Translations under genes and position numbers: made by a program
Assembly (NCBI GenBank): GCA_029432815.1
Contig: JAROBA010000028.1
Coordinates: 1-64,000, forward strand
Reading direction: 5' to 3'
Length of the DNA: 64,000 bases
Source of the DNA: Pontiellaceae bacterium B1224
GTDB lineage: Bacteria; Verrucomicrobiota; Kiritimatiellia; Kiritimatiellales; Pontiellaceae
Notes under the pieces: generated by a model
Database searches by the model: none
What the model was told of the DNA's origin: nothing
What the model saw: only the letters and a program-made list of their open reading frames with translations
Shown: in pieces, positions 1 through 7,502 of the stretch
Layout of the letters: every line of letters starts with the position of its first letter
Numbering within the stretch: the first letter of the stretch is position 1

Positions 1-413
1 ATTCAACTCTCAACGCCCTAGCCATACAAGAAGCGTAGAATCAAAAAATAAAGGAGTCAAACCAAATTCTAAAATTCATCGGCTGACCCCTATTCTAAAG
101 GAGTCAAACCAAATTCTAAAATTCATCGGCTGACCCCTATTCTATTCTCGGCTGACCCCTATTCTATTCCTATTCTCGTCTGACCCCTATTCCACTGTTT
201 ACGCTTGTTTTTGTTCGCGATACCAATGGGAGCGCACGCTGTCCCGAGCGTGATAAATGGCACGGAAAGCCGCTTTAGACTAAATGAATCTCCCCGCTGC
301 AAGTAGGCGGGGTATTAAACTCATGGCTTCGTAATGAAATAAGGTTCGGGACTTGCATTCGTTTTTGAAGCCGATACTTTGTAGCGCTTGAACGGAGTCC
401 GATCATCGCGAAA
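1..413. other. Gene-free left edge, repeat and hairpin rich
   Basis: No convincing gene is seen. Besides the 47-bp tandem repeat there are two hairpins: CACGCT/AGCGTG at 235-240 and 247-252, and CCCCGC/GCGGGG at 292-297 and 307-312. The second could end a transcript entering from the left but lacks a T-run. The stretch reads like a dispersed-repeat (REP-like) insertion zone upstream of the ABC transporter operon. Confidence 0.5.
50..193. repeat. 47-bp tandem repeat plus degenerate copies
   Basis: A 47-bp unit at 50-96 is repeated exactly at 97-143. Its 3' end, CGGCTGACCCCTATTCT, recurs at 149-165 and, with two changes, at 177-193. Read on the other strand, the core is an AGGGGTCAG-type string. 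Strings of this kind often flank REP-associated tyrosine transposase (RAYT) genes, but that link is recalled from family knowledge and no transposase gene is visible here. The units abut without spacers, so this is not a CRISPR. Confidence 0.8.
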
Positions 414-2150
414 ATGCCTACCAGTCTAAAACGCTACTTCATTCCCCATCGCAAGGAGATTGTTGCCACGCTGTTTTGCGGGCTTTTGACGGTGGGCTGC
501 AATCTGGCCATGCCGGTGATTGTGCGCTGGGTGATCGACGGCCTGAAAGACGGCTCGCTGACTTCGGATCTGATAATACGTTACCTGATTTACTTTTTCG
601 TGATCGGAGCGGTTTCACTCATATTTTCGCGTTTGCTGCGCCGGATTCCACAAAAGCTATCCCATAAAATTGAATATGTGCTGCGTAACGATGTGTTTGA
701 GCATCTGACTAAAATGGACCAGGCTTATTTCCGTTCGGAACGCACCGGCGATCTGATGACTCGACTTTCCTCGGACATTAATATTATCCGCGATTCCATC
801 GGCCAGGGCATTCTTCAGGGCTCCCGCACCCTGCTAGTACTCATCATGGCGCCAACGGTCATGGCGATTGCTGATCTGCAGTTAACGCTGATTCTGGTGG
901 TGGTCTTTGCTCCCATGCTGACGGTCTTTTTTCTGATTCTCCGGAAAATGCGGCGCTACCAGCAGGAGCTGCAGGAGCATGTTTCGGAGGTTGCCAACTA
1001 TTCCCAGGAAACCTTTTCCGGCATCCGCTGCGTGAAAGGCTTTGCGCTCGAGCCACTGCGCAACAGCGATTTTGAAACGATTAATGCCGGCCTGATCAAA
1101 AAGAATATGAAACTGCAGGCCACCCGGCAGATGCTGTTTGTCTCGATGGCTTTCTGGTTCGCGATCGGCAATATTCTGATTCTGGTCGTGGGCGGGCGTA
1201 AAATTATTTCCGGCGAATTAACGGTTGGAGCAATTCAGCAGTTTATTGCCTACCTCGCCTACATGCAGTGGCCGTTGCTGGCGCTGAGCTGGGTACTGAG
1301 TATGCTCCAGCGCGGGCGGGTCAGCTGGAACCGTGTGAAGGCCATTCTGGATCGCGAACCGGAAATTACGGTCGACCCGGATGTTCTTCCAATGGTTGGA
1401 AAAACAGATACCACAATCGATTTCCAGGGATTGGAACTTTCGATTAACGGCAGGAAATATCTGGAAGAGATTAATCTCAACATTCCATTCGGCCAGACAC
1501 TGGGCATTACGGGCCCGACCGGCAGCGGTAAAACCCTGCTGACCTCGCTGGTCGCCCGCATGATGGATCCGACGGAAGGAACCGTCCGCATCGGCGGCCG
1601 CGATATTCGCGAAATTCCCCTGAACCAGTTGCGCGGAATGATTGGCTATGCGGAGCAGGAACCGATGCTGTTTTCCCAAACGCTGGAACATAACATCGGC
1701 TTCGGCCTTGGCGATGCAGAACTGGCCACCGTCAGCTGGGCGGCGGATGTCGCTCACCTGCATCACGATGTGGAAGGCTTCCCCGATCAATACCAGACCA
1801 TGCTCGGTGAACGCGGCGTGACTCTTTCCGGGGGCCAGCGCCAGCGCACTTCCATCAGCCGCGCCATCGCCCGCAAACCGGACATCCTGATTCTCGACGA
1901 CGTGCTTTCGGCTGTGGACACGCAGACCGAGGCGGCGATTATGTCGAAGCTCCAGCCGGTGATGAATGACCGCACCACACTCTTTGTCAGCCACCGGATT
2001 TCCACCCTGCGTTATGCCGACACTATTATCGTGATTGAGGATGGTAAGATTACGCAGCGCGGCACGCACGAAGAACTGATTAAAGTGCCCGGCTATTATT
2101 CTGAACTCAATACCCTCCAGCAGCTGGAACAGAAACTGGAGGAAGAATAA
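414..2150 (+). CDS. ABC exporter half-transporter, subunit A (degenerate ATPase site)
   Basis: A 578-residue type I ABC exporter half-transporter. About 320 N-terminal residues hold the six membrane helices. The ATPase domain follows, with Walker A GPTGSGKT near residue 367, a canonical LSGGQ signature near 470, and an H-loop SHR. Walker B reads ILILDDVLSAVD, with Asp where the catalytic Glu normally stands. The next gene has the reciprocal defect: Glu present but the signature altered to LSLGQ. This is the pattern known from heterodimeric exporters such as TM287/288 and BmrCD, so the two probably form one transporter with one catalytic and one degenerate site. The stop overlaps the next ATG (TAATG), implying translational coupling. 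The substrate cannot be told from sequence. Two copies of the dispersed palindrome lie inside at 1387 and 1422. Confidence 0.93.
   Translation: MPTSLKRYFIPHRKEIVATLFCGLLTVGCNLAMPVIVRWVIDGLKDGSLTSDLIIRYLIYFFVIGAVSLIFSRLLRRIPQKLSHKIEYVLRNDVFEHLTKMDQAYFRSERTGDLMTRLSSDINIIRDSIGQGILQGSRTLLVLIMAPTVMAIADLQLTLILVVVFAPMLTVFFLILRKMRRYQQELQEHVSEVANYSQETFSGIRCVKGFALEPLRNSDFETINAGLIKKNMKLQATRQMLFVSMAFWFAIGNILILVVGGRKIISGELTVGAIQQFIAYLAYMQWPLLALSWVLSMLQRGRVSWNRVKAILDREPEITVDPDVLPMVGKTDTTIDFQGLELSINGRKYLEEINLNIPFGQTLGITGPTGSGKTLLTSLVARMMDPTEGTVRIGGRDIREIPLNQLRGMIGYAEQEPMLFSQTLEHNIGFGLGDAELATVSWAADVAHLHHDVEGFPDQYQTMLGERGVTLSGGQRQRTSISRAIARKPDILILDDVLSAVDTQTEAAIMSKLQPVMNDRTTLFVSHRISTLRYADTIIVIEDGKITQRGTHEELIKVPGYYSELNTLQQLEQKLEEE
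1387..1436. repeat. Pair of TTCCARNSNYTGGAA palindromes in the ABC gene
   Basis: Exact copies at 1387-1401 (spacer TGG) and 1422-1436 (spacer GGA), 35 bp start to start. They are read in different frames, as Pro-Met-Val-Gly and Phe-Gln-Gly-Leu-Glu. A one-mismatch copy lies downstream at 1674-1688. Confidence 0.85.
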
Positions 2151-3904
2151 TGAATAAAGGCCGACGCTTCCTCACCTATGCAACGCCTTATTGGTCGTGG
2201 TTGATCATCGCCTTTGTGCTGATCATAGTCACCTCGCTGCTCATTAATTATCTGCCGGTACTGATGCAGAAGATTATTGATGACTGCCTCATTGCATCCG
2301 GCACCACGGTGGACGAGCGGATATCAAAACTGACGCAGTTCGGAGTCATATTTATCAGCATCACGGCTGTCGGCCAAAGCATGCGCTATGTACAGGGCAT
2401 GCTGACGGCCTGGATCGGACAGAAAATTATGTACGACCTGCGGCTTTCGGTTTTCCAGAAAGTGCTGCGGCTGCATCAGGGCTATTTTGACAAGACGGCT
2501 GTCGGTACACTGATGACCCGCGTGACCTCCGATATTGAGCGCCTCCAGCATTTTGTGACCGATGGCGTGGTGGGTTCGCTCGCCGATATTTTTATGATCA
2601 TCGGGATTATGGGCTATATGATCTGGTTCAGCCCGATCCTTTCCCTTGCTATTTTTGCCACCCTGCCGTTTCTGTTTGCGCTCATGTATGTCATTAACGT
2701 ACGCCTGAGGAATGCCAACCGCGATATCCGTGATCGGCAATCAAAACTGAATGCGCTTATTCAGGAAGACCTGACCGGCATGACGACGATTCAACTGTTC
2801 AATCGTGAAAGCACTGCGATCGCGGATTTTGACAAACGTAACAGCCATCTCCGTTCGGCCTACTTTGATGAAGTCCGGTGGTTCAGTCTGTACTATCCTT
2901 CCATGGAGAGCGGGCAGATTATCGCCATTCTGATTACACTGGCCATTGGCGGTTATGCGGTCATGAACGGATCGGATATGATCACCGTCGGCAAGCTGTT
3001 TGCCTTTTTGGCGTACGTTAGAAACTTTTTTCAGCCCCTGGGCTCGCTCTCGGAAAAGGCCGGCTCGTTTCAGGTGGCCATGGCTTCGATTGAGCGGGTA
3101 TTTGATTTGATGGATGAAGAAGAACGGGTCACCGATCCGGATCCCGTTGAATCGCCCGACCGGCTGGCCGGAACCATTGCCTTCGACCATGTTTCATTTG
3201 CATACGTCGAAGACAACTGGGTGATTAAAGACCTTTCCTTTGAAGTGGAGCCGGGTCAGGTGCTGGCTGTGGTGGGCGCCACCGGTGCGGGCAAAAGCAC
3301 GATCATCAATCTCATCGGCCGCTTTTATGATGTTCAACAGGGTGCCGTAACCATCGACGGCATCGACGTCCGAAAGTTTGCAAAACACGACCTGCGGGAA
3401 CGGCTGGGTTACGTCTTCCAGGATCCCTTCATTTTCACCGGCTCCGTAGCCGATAATATCAGCCTCGGCAAACCCGGAATCGATCGGGCCGATATTATCC
3501 ATGCCGCAAAGACGGTAAATGCGCATGCCTTCATTGAAGAGATGTCTGATGGGTATGACACGATCATGAATGAACGCGGGGCCGGTTTGTCGCTCGGCCA
3601 GAAACAACTGATGGTCATGGCCAGGGCTCTTGCGCAAAATCCGGAACTGCTGTTCGTGCTTGATGAAGCCACTGCCAGCGTCGACACCGCAACGGAAATA
3701 CTCATTCAGGATGCGCTTGCCAAACTAATGGCAAACCGCACTTCCATTGTGATTGCACACCGTCTTTCCACCATACGGCACGCGGACCGGATTCTTGTGA
3801 TGCGCCACGGCGAGCTGGTGGATCAGGGGACGCACGATGAGTTGATGGCTAACGATGGCTACTATCGCCAGCTCTATGAATTACTCCTGCACGCCCCCGG
3901 CTAA
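2150..3904 (+). CDS. ABC exporter half-transporter, subunit B (catalytic Glu, altered signature)
   Basis: A 584-residue ABC exporter half-transporter: an N-terminal transmembrane domain of about 330 residues, then an ATPase domain with Walker A GATGAGKS near residue 377 and Walker B ending LDEATASVD near 505. The catalytic Glu is intact, but the signature motif is LSLGQ instead of LSGGQ. In the assembled pair, this signature would face the Asp-containing Walker B of subunit A (the degenerate site). The intact Glu here would face the intact LSGGQ of subunit A (the catalytic site). It starts on the last base of the upstream gene and is the last gene of the pair. The family covers drug, lipid and peptide exporters, and nothing nearby fixes the cargo. 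Confidence 0.93.
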   Translation: MNKGRRFLTYATPYWSWLIIAFVLIIVTSLLINYLPVLMQKIIDDCLIASGTTVDERISKLTQFGVIFISITAVGQSMRYVQGMLTAWIGQKIMYDLRLSVFQKVLRLHQGYFDKTAVGTLMTRVTSDIERLQHFVTDGVVGSLADIFMIIGIMGYMIWFSPILSLAIFATLPFLFALMYVINVRLRNANRDIRDRQSKLNALIQEDLTGMTTIQLFNRESTAIADFDKRNSHLRSAYFDEVRWFSLYYPSMESGQIIAILITLAIGGYAVMNGSDMITVGKLFAFLAYVRNFFQPLGSLSEKAGSFQVAMASIERVFDLMDEEERVTDPDPVESPDRLAGTIAFDHVSFAYVEDNWVIKDLSFEVEPGQVLAVVGATGAGKSTIINLIGRFYDVQQGAVTIDGIDVRKFAKHDLRERLGYVFQDPFIFTGSVADNISLGKPGIDRADIIHAAKTVNAHAFIEEMSDGYDTIMNERGAGLSLGQKQLMVMARALAQNPELLFVLDEATASVDTATEILIQDALAKLMANRTSIVIAHRLSTIRHADRILVMRHGELVDQGTHDELMANDGYYRQLYELLLHAPG

Positions 3905-3992
3905 CAGAGCGCACCACGCAAATATCCCTTAAATTACCTGTGTACTTATAGTTGATTTTAAAAGTTGGTCTTAATCCTGCTGTTAACCTTAT

Positions 3993-4463
3993 ATGAAAAG
4001 GGAGCATACAAAAGAGGGATTCACGTTGTTGGAGATTTTAATTGCCGTGGCGATTATAGGTCTTCTGGCCGGTCTGGGAATACCCAGCTATCTGAGGGCC
4101 ACTCGACAAACTCGATCCAAAATTTTTTTAAATGAATTACGTATAGCAAACAGTGCATTTAGCCAATTCATGTTTGACAACAGTACGTACCCGGAAGAAA
4201 AAAATCCGGCGGAAATGCCAACCGGTATGTCGGACTACCTATCAAATTTCGAATGGTCCGGGAAAACAGCTATAGGCGGATATTGGGACTGGGATTACGA
4301 CCAATACGGTGTGACAGCAGCTATATCCGTCTACCAGCCCACCATCAGCTCCGAAGAAATGGCAAAAATTGATGCTTCAATTGATGATGGCATTTTAGAT
4401 TCAGGACGCTTCCGCGCGCGATCCGGCGGATATATGTATGTGATTGAAGAGCACAAAGAATAA
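3993..4463 (+). CDS. Type II/IV prepilin-like protein
   Basis: A 156-residue protein with a class III (prepilin) signal. A short basic leader ends in Gly9, followed by Phe-Thr-Leu-Leu-Glu and a hydrophobic helix reaching residue 30, so prepilin peptidase would cut before Phe10 and Glu14 (+5) is present. The C-terminal part is acidic and aromatic (a Trp-Asp-Trp-Asp segment near residue 98) with a Ser-Gly-Gly-Tyr motif near the end. Such single-domain pseudopilins are numerous in Verrucomicrobia-type genomes. No secretion or pilus assembly genes are nearby, so it is an orphan. Whether it serves a type II secretion system or a pilus cannot be decided. Confidence 0.85.
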   Translation: MKREHTKEGFTLLEILIAVAIIGLLAGLGIPSYLRATRQTRSKIFLNELRIANSAFSQFMFDNSTYPEEKNPAEMPTGMSDYLSNFEWSGKTAIGGYWDWDYDQYGVTAAISVYQPTISSEEMAKIDASIDDGILDSGRFRARSGGYMYVIEEHKE

Positions 4464-4519
4464 CGTCGCGTGCTCACAATCCGGACCTTGCCGGCAAGGT
4501 TTCCAAACATTGGAAACGA

Positions 4520-5011
4520 TTATCCGTTGAAAATGAAAAACTTGCGCGCGGCATAATTGATCAGGGTGGTTGATATCGCCTTGGCCACATAGGACGAGGT
4601 GGTTGACAAACCGAACCACTCGATCAGAACAGCCCCAATCAATACCCCCAGCCCGACACTGATGCCCGACACCAGATAAAACAGTCCCAGCTCTTTCCAG
4701 CGATTATGCTTCCCGGACTTGAACACAAACAGGATGTTCAGAATATAGGCGGTCATGTTCGAAACCACAAAGGCGATGGCATTGCCCAGAATAAAATTCA
4801 ACGTGCGAATACCTTCCGGAACCGGCTCAACCTGCAGATGAAAAATACGCACTAAAAAATCACCTTCCGTCAATGCAGGAAAGACCAACCACGCGATAAG
4901 GAAGAACGTTATCATGTCGGTGGCCAATGCCATTCCGCCGCACATAGAGTACTTTAGGAATTGAATGCCCGGATGATCCTTCTCTAGCAGAATTTTTTTC
5001 AACGCAACCAT
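4520..5011 (-). CDS. GtrA family membrane protein
   Basis: A 163-residue integral membrane protein with about four hydrophobic helices and the GtrA-type layout: the Phe-Leu-Lys-Tyr start of helix 1 near residue 18, an Asn-rich turn before helix 3 (Asn-Met-Thr-Ala-Tyr), and a C-terminal Asn-Tyr-xx-Arg-Lys-Phe-Phe-Ile-Phe motif. GtrA proteins are thought to help move undecaprenyl-linked sugars across the inner membrane or to assist glycosyltransferases in cell-surface polysaccharide synthesis. No glycosyltransferase is adjacent. It converges with the prepilin gene. A palindrome copy sits in the 56-bp gap at 4501-4515. Confidence 0.85.
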   Translation of the reverse strand: MVALKKILLEKDHPGIQFLKYSMCGGMALATDMITFFLIAWLVFPALTEGDFLVRIFHLQVEPVPEGIRTLNFILGNAIAFVVSNMTAYILNILFVFKSGKHNRWKELGLFYLVSGISVGLGVLIGAVLIEWFGLSTTSSYVAKAISTTLINYAARKFFIFNG

Positions 5012-5109
5012 GAGTCTAAAGTATCTGAGGCCACGTGAATTAGCAAATTTGAACTCAGGTTAACTCTGAGAACCACCATTTTTTCATGGTCTAAAGGAGC
5101 CCTGAATGC

Positions 5110-5115
5110 TATCTT
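5110..5115 (+). promoter_or_regulatory. Possible -10 box of the 6S-like RNA
   Basis: TATCTT lies 7 bases before the inferred RNA 5' end. No clear -35 box was found. Confidence 0.25.
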
Positions 5116-5121
5116 GTAACC

Positions 5122-5350
5122 GAAGTTAGGAAAGGAACAAAGCCCTACGTGGTTCGAGTAGATAGGTATCTCCTCTTACCCAATGATTCAAATTAGGGAG
5201 CTTAACTTTCGGCCCGGTGCCCGACGCCCTTGAATAAGGGAGGGTTCTGGAAACCGGCTTGATTCGCGCCCACATCTATTACTACGGTGATAGAGGTTCG
5301 CCTGACAAACGGCCAACGCGGGGTTCCTTTTCCTGACTTCATTTTTTTTG
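5122..5350 (+). ncRNA. ssrS: Candidate 6S RNA
   Basis: The 474-bp gap before rarA has no reading frame but folds as one long, interrupted rod. A closing stem pairs AGGAAAGGAAC (5128-5138) with GTTCCTTTTCCT (5323-5334). A terminal arm pairs GCC(C)GGT (5212-5218) with ACCGGC (5253-5258). It is capped by CCCTT/AAGGG (5227-5231 and 5236-5240) around a GAAT loop. A T-run at 5342-5349 follows the closing stem, as in an intrinsic terminator. Length (about 215 nt), an open central region between two helices, and position fit 6S RNA, the regulator that mimics an open promoter and binds RNA polymerase. Known 6S genes often sit next to the 5-formyl-THF cyclo-ligase gene (ygfA) or rarA, and both follow here. 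Exact ends are estimates. Confidence 0.6.
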
Positions 5351-5485
5351 TGTCGTGAAAAGTGACGGTTGAGTCGTGATTACATTTGACTCAACTACTT
5401 CTCCGGTTCGAAAAATTCCCTCACGCCTCGCATTGCCTCAACTTTCAAATTTCAGTTCACCTGATTTCACGGTATCTTCCTTCGT

Positions 5486-6802
5486 ATGGACCTTTTTGAA
5501 GATCAACCCAAACCGAACCGAGTGAAGGCTGGAGCCGGAACGGCCCCTTTGGCAGCGCGCATGCGACCGAAGGCGCTGGATGAAATGATCGGTCAGGAAC
5601 ATATTCTGGGTGAAAACAAGCTCCTGCGCCGCGCCATTGAAGCCGACCGCATGAGCAGCATTATTCTCTACGGACCTCCCGGTTGCGGAAAAACCACATT
5701 AGCGGAAGTCATTGCCAAAACCACCAACCGTCGGTTTGAACGAACCAGCGGTGTACTGGCGAACGTTTCCATCCTTCGAAAACTGCTCGAAGGTTCCAGC
5801 CATTGGAAAAAAATGAACGGACAGGATACGATCCTGTTTATCGATGAGATTCACCGGTTTAATAAATCGCAGCAGGATGTCCTGCTGCCCTATGTGGAGA
5901 ACGGCGATATCATCATGATCGGAGCCACAACACACAATCCGTTCTTCTTCATCAATACTCCGCTGAATTCGCGGTCCCAGATTTTTCAGCTGCAGCCGCT
6001 TTCAGAGGAATCCATTGTTCAGGTTCTGGAACGTGCACTGACAGCCCCTGCCGGATTAAATGGACTGGTTACGGCGGCACCCGCAGCACTGGAATATCTG
6101 GCCGCCGTTTGTGAAGGCGACGCCCGCCGCTCGCTGAACGCACTGGAAATTGCGGCACTGACCACCCCGCCCGATGAAAGCGGGATGGTTCATTTAACAA
6201 AGCATGAAATCGAAGAGTCGGTTCAGAAAAAAGCAGTCAACTACGATCACGACGAAGACGAGCACTACGATACCATTTCAGCCTTCATTAAAAGTGTGCG
6301 GGGCTCCGATCCGAATGCGGCCGTCTACTGGCTGGCCAAAATGCTGTATGCCGGTGAAGACCCGCGTTTCATTGCGCGACGATTGATCATTCTCGCTTCC
6401 GAAGATATCGGCAATGCGGATCCGCGTGGAATTACGCTGGCGGTTTCGGCGATGCAGGCGGTGGAGTTTATCGGCATGCCCGAAGCGCGCATCACCCTTT
6501 CTCAGGCCACCACCTATCTGGCCTGTGCTCCCAAAAGCAATGCCGCCTACGTTGCAATTAATCAGGCTCTGCATGATATTGAGCATGGCCGCACCCTGCC
6601 CGTCCCGAAACATCTGCAAAGCGGACCGAAACCGGATAAAGGGGATGTAAAGTATGAATATGCTCATTCCGGAGAAGACCATTTTGTGGATCAGGAATAT
6701 GTGCCCACTGATAGAATTTACTACGAGCCAAGCAATCAGGGCTACGAAGACACCATGCGCAAACGGATCGAATATTGGAATTCGTTGAGGAAAAAGAAAT
6801 AA
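5486..6802 (+). CDS. rarA: Replication-associated recombination protein A (RarA/MgsA AAA ATPase)
   Basis: A 438-residue AAA+ ATPase related to clamp loaders and RuvB that acts at stalled replication forks. Walker A is GPPGCGKT near residue 57, Walker B is FIDEIHRFN near 112, and a sensor 1 region follows (IGATTHNP). The C-terminal half has the MgsA-type helical and tetramerisation domain (EDIGNADP and the YEYAHSGEDHFVDQEY stretch typical of the family). The length matches the family. It is followed after 7 bp by the folate cyclo-ligase gene, probably one transcript. An internal palindrome copy lies at 5794-5808. Confidence 0.95.
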   Translation: MDLFEDQPKPNRVKAGAGTAPLAARMRPKALDEMIGQEHILGENKLLRRAIEADRMSSIILYGPPGCGKTTLAEVIAKTTNRRFERTSGVLANVSILRKLLEGSSHWKKMNGQDTILFIDEIHRFNKSQQDVLLPYVENGDIIMIGATTHNPFFFINTPLNSRSQIFQLQPLSEESIVQVLERALTAPAGLNGLVTAAPAALEYLAAVCEGDARRSLNALEIAALTTPPDESGMVHLTKHEIEESVQKKAVNYDHDEDEHYDTISAFIKSVRGSDPNAAVYWLAKMLYAGEDPRFIARRLIILASEDIGNADPRGITLAVSAMQAVEFIGMPEARITLSQATTYLACAPKSNAAYVAINQALHDIEHGRTLPVPKHLQSGPKPDKGDVKYEYAHSGEDHFVDQEYVPTDRIYYEPSNQGYEDTMRKRIEYWNSLRKKK

Positions 6803-6809
6803 ACAAAAT

Positions 6810-7364
6810 ATGACCAAACAACAGATCCGCAAGGAAATTTCCGCCAAACGAAAGGTTTTGGATTCCCAATGGGTAGAAACTGCCAGTCAAAAACTGGTCG
6901 ACCGTTTCCAGACATTGGAAGAGTTTAAAACCTCGGACGTCATTGCGCTTTATAAATCAATTGGGAGCGAGGTGAATCTCGATCCCCTTTTTTCCAACTG
7001 CTGGAAACAGGGAAAACGCACCTGTATACCGGTTTTTAACGAGCAGCTGCGGATCTATGAAATGTCGGAAATCACAGATGCCACGCAGTTTCGCATCGGT
7101 CATTACGGGATCCGTGAACCGCTGGACCTGCATCTGCTGAACCGGTCGGAAATTGACCTGATTGCTGTGCCGGGAGTGGGGTTCGATGCAAAAGGAAACC
7201 GGCTGGGTCGGGGTGGCGGATATTATGATCGGATGCTTGCCGGTTTCACTGGATGCTCAGTGGGCATTGCCTTCGATTTTCAACTTTTACCGGAGATCCC
7301 AGCCGATCCCCACGATCAGCGTGTCCGGGCCATCGTTACTGAGACAAAATATAGTAAAGTTTAA
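6810..7364 (+). CDS. fau: 5-formyltetrahydrofolate cyclo-ligase
   Basis: A 184-residue enzyme that converts 5-formyl-THF to 5,10-methenyl-THF with ATP, returning the storage folate to one-carbon metabolism. The N-terminal start (Lys-Gln-x-Ile-Arg-Lys) and the conserved C-terminal block VPGVGFD...GRGGGYYDR (about residues 116-140) are clear. Adjacency to a 6S-like RNA recalls the ssrS-ygfA pair of proteobacteria. Two exact palindrome copies fall inside the gene (6906 and 6992). The second has T as central base, the only exception to the G/C rule. Confidence 0.93.
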   Translation: MTKQQIRKEISAKRKVLDSQWVETASQKLVDRFQTLEEFKTSDVIALYKSIGSEVNLDPLFSNCWKQGKRTCIPVFNEQLRIYEMSEITDATQFRIGHYGIREPLDLHLLNRSEIDLIAVPGVGFDAKGNRLGRGGGYYDRMLAGFTGCSVGIAFDFQLLPEIPADPHDQRVRAIVTETKYSKV

Positions 7365-7502
7365 AACGAACGTTAGACAAATCCTCGTCTCTCGGTGTAA
7401 ACTTTGCGTTCAAAAATAAAGGGACGGTACTGCCCGGATGATGCGTCTCCACTGCATCGGGCTTTCCATGGAGTACGGTTCAACATGAAACGGAGGTTCA
7501 CC

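Noticed and set aside
1218-2069. 283-codon open frame on the minus strand inside the ABC transporter gene
   Set aside because: Antisense shadow of a clearly conserved ATPase domain. No motif and no ribosome-binding site.
5012-5485. RNase P RNA or tmRNA in the gap before rarA
   Set aside because: Conserved RNase P strings and a tRNA-like end with tag frame are missing. Size and fold fit 6S RNA better.
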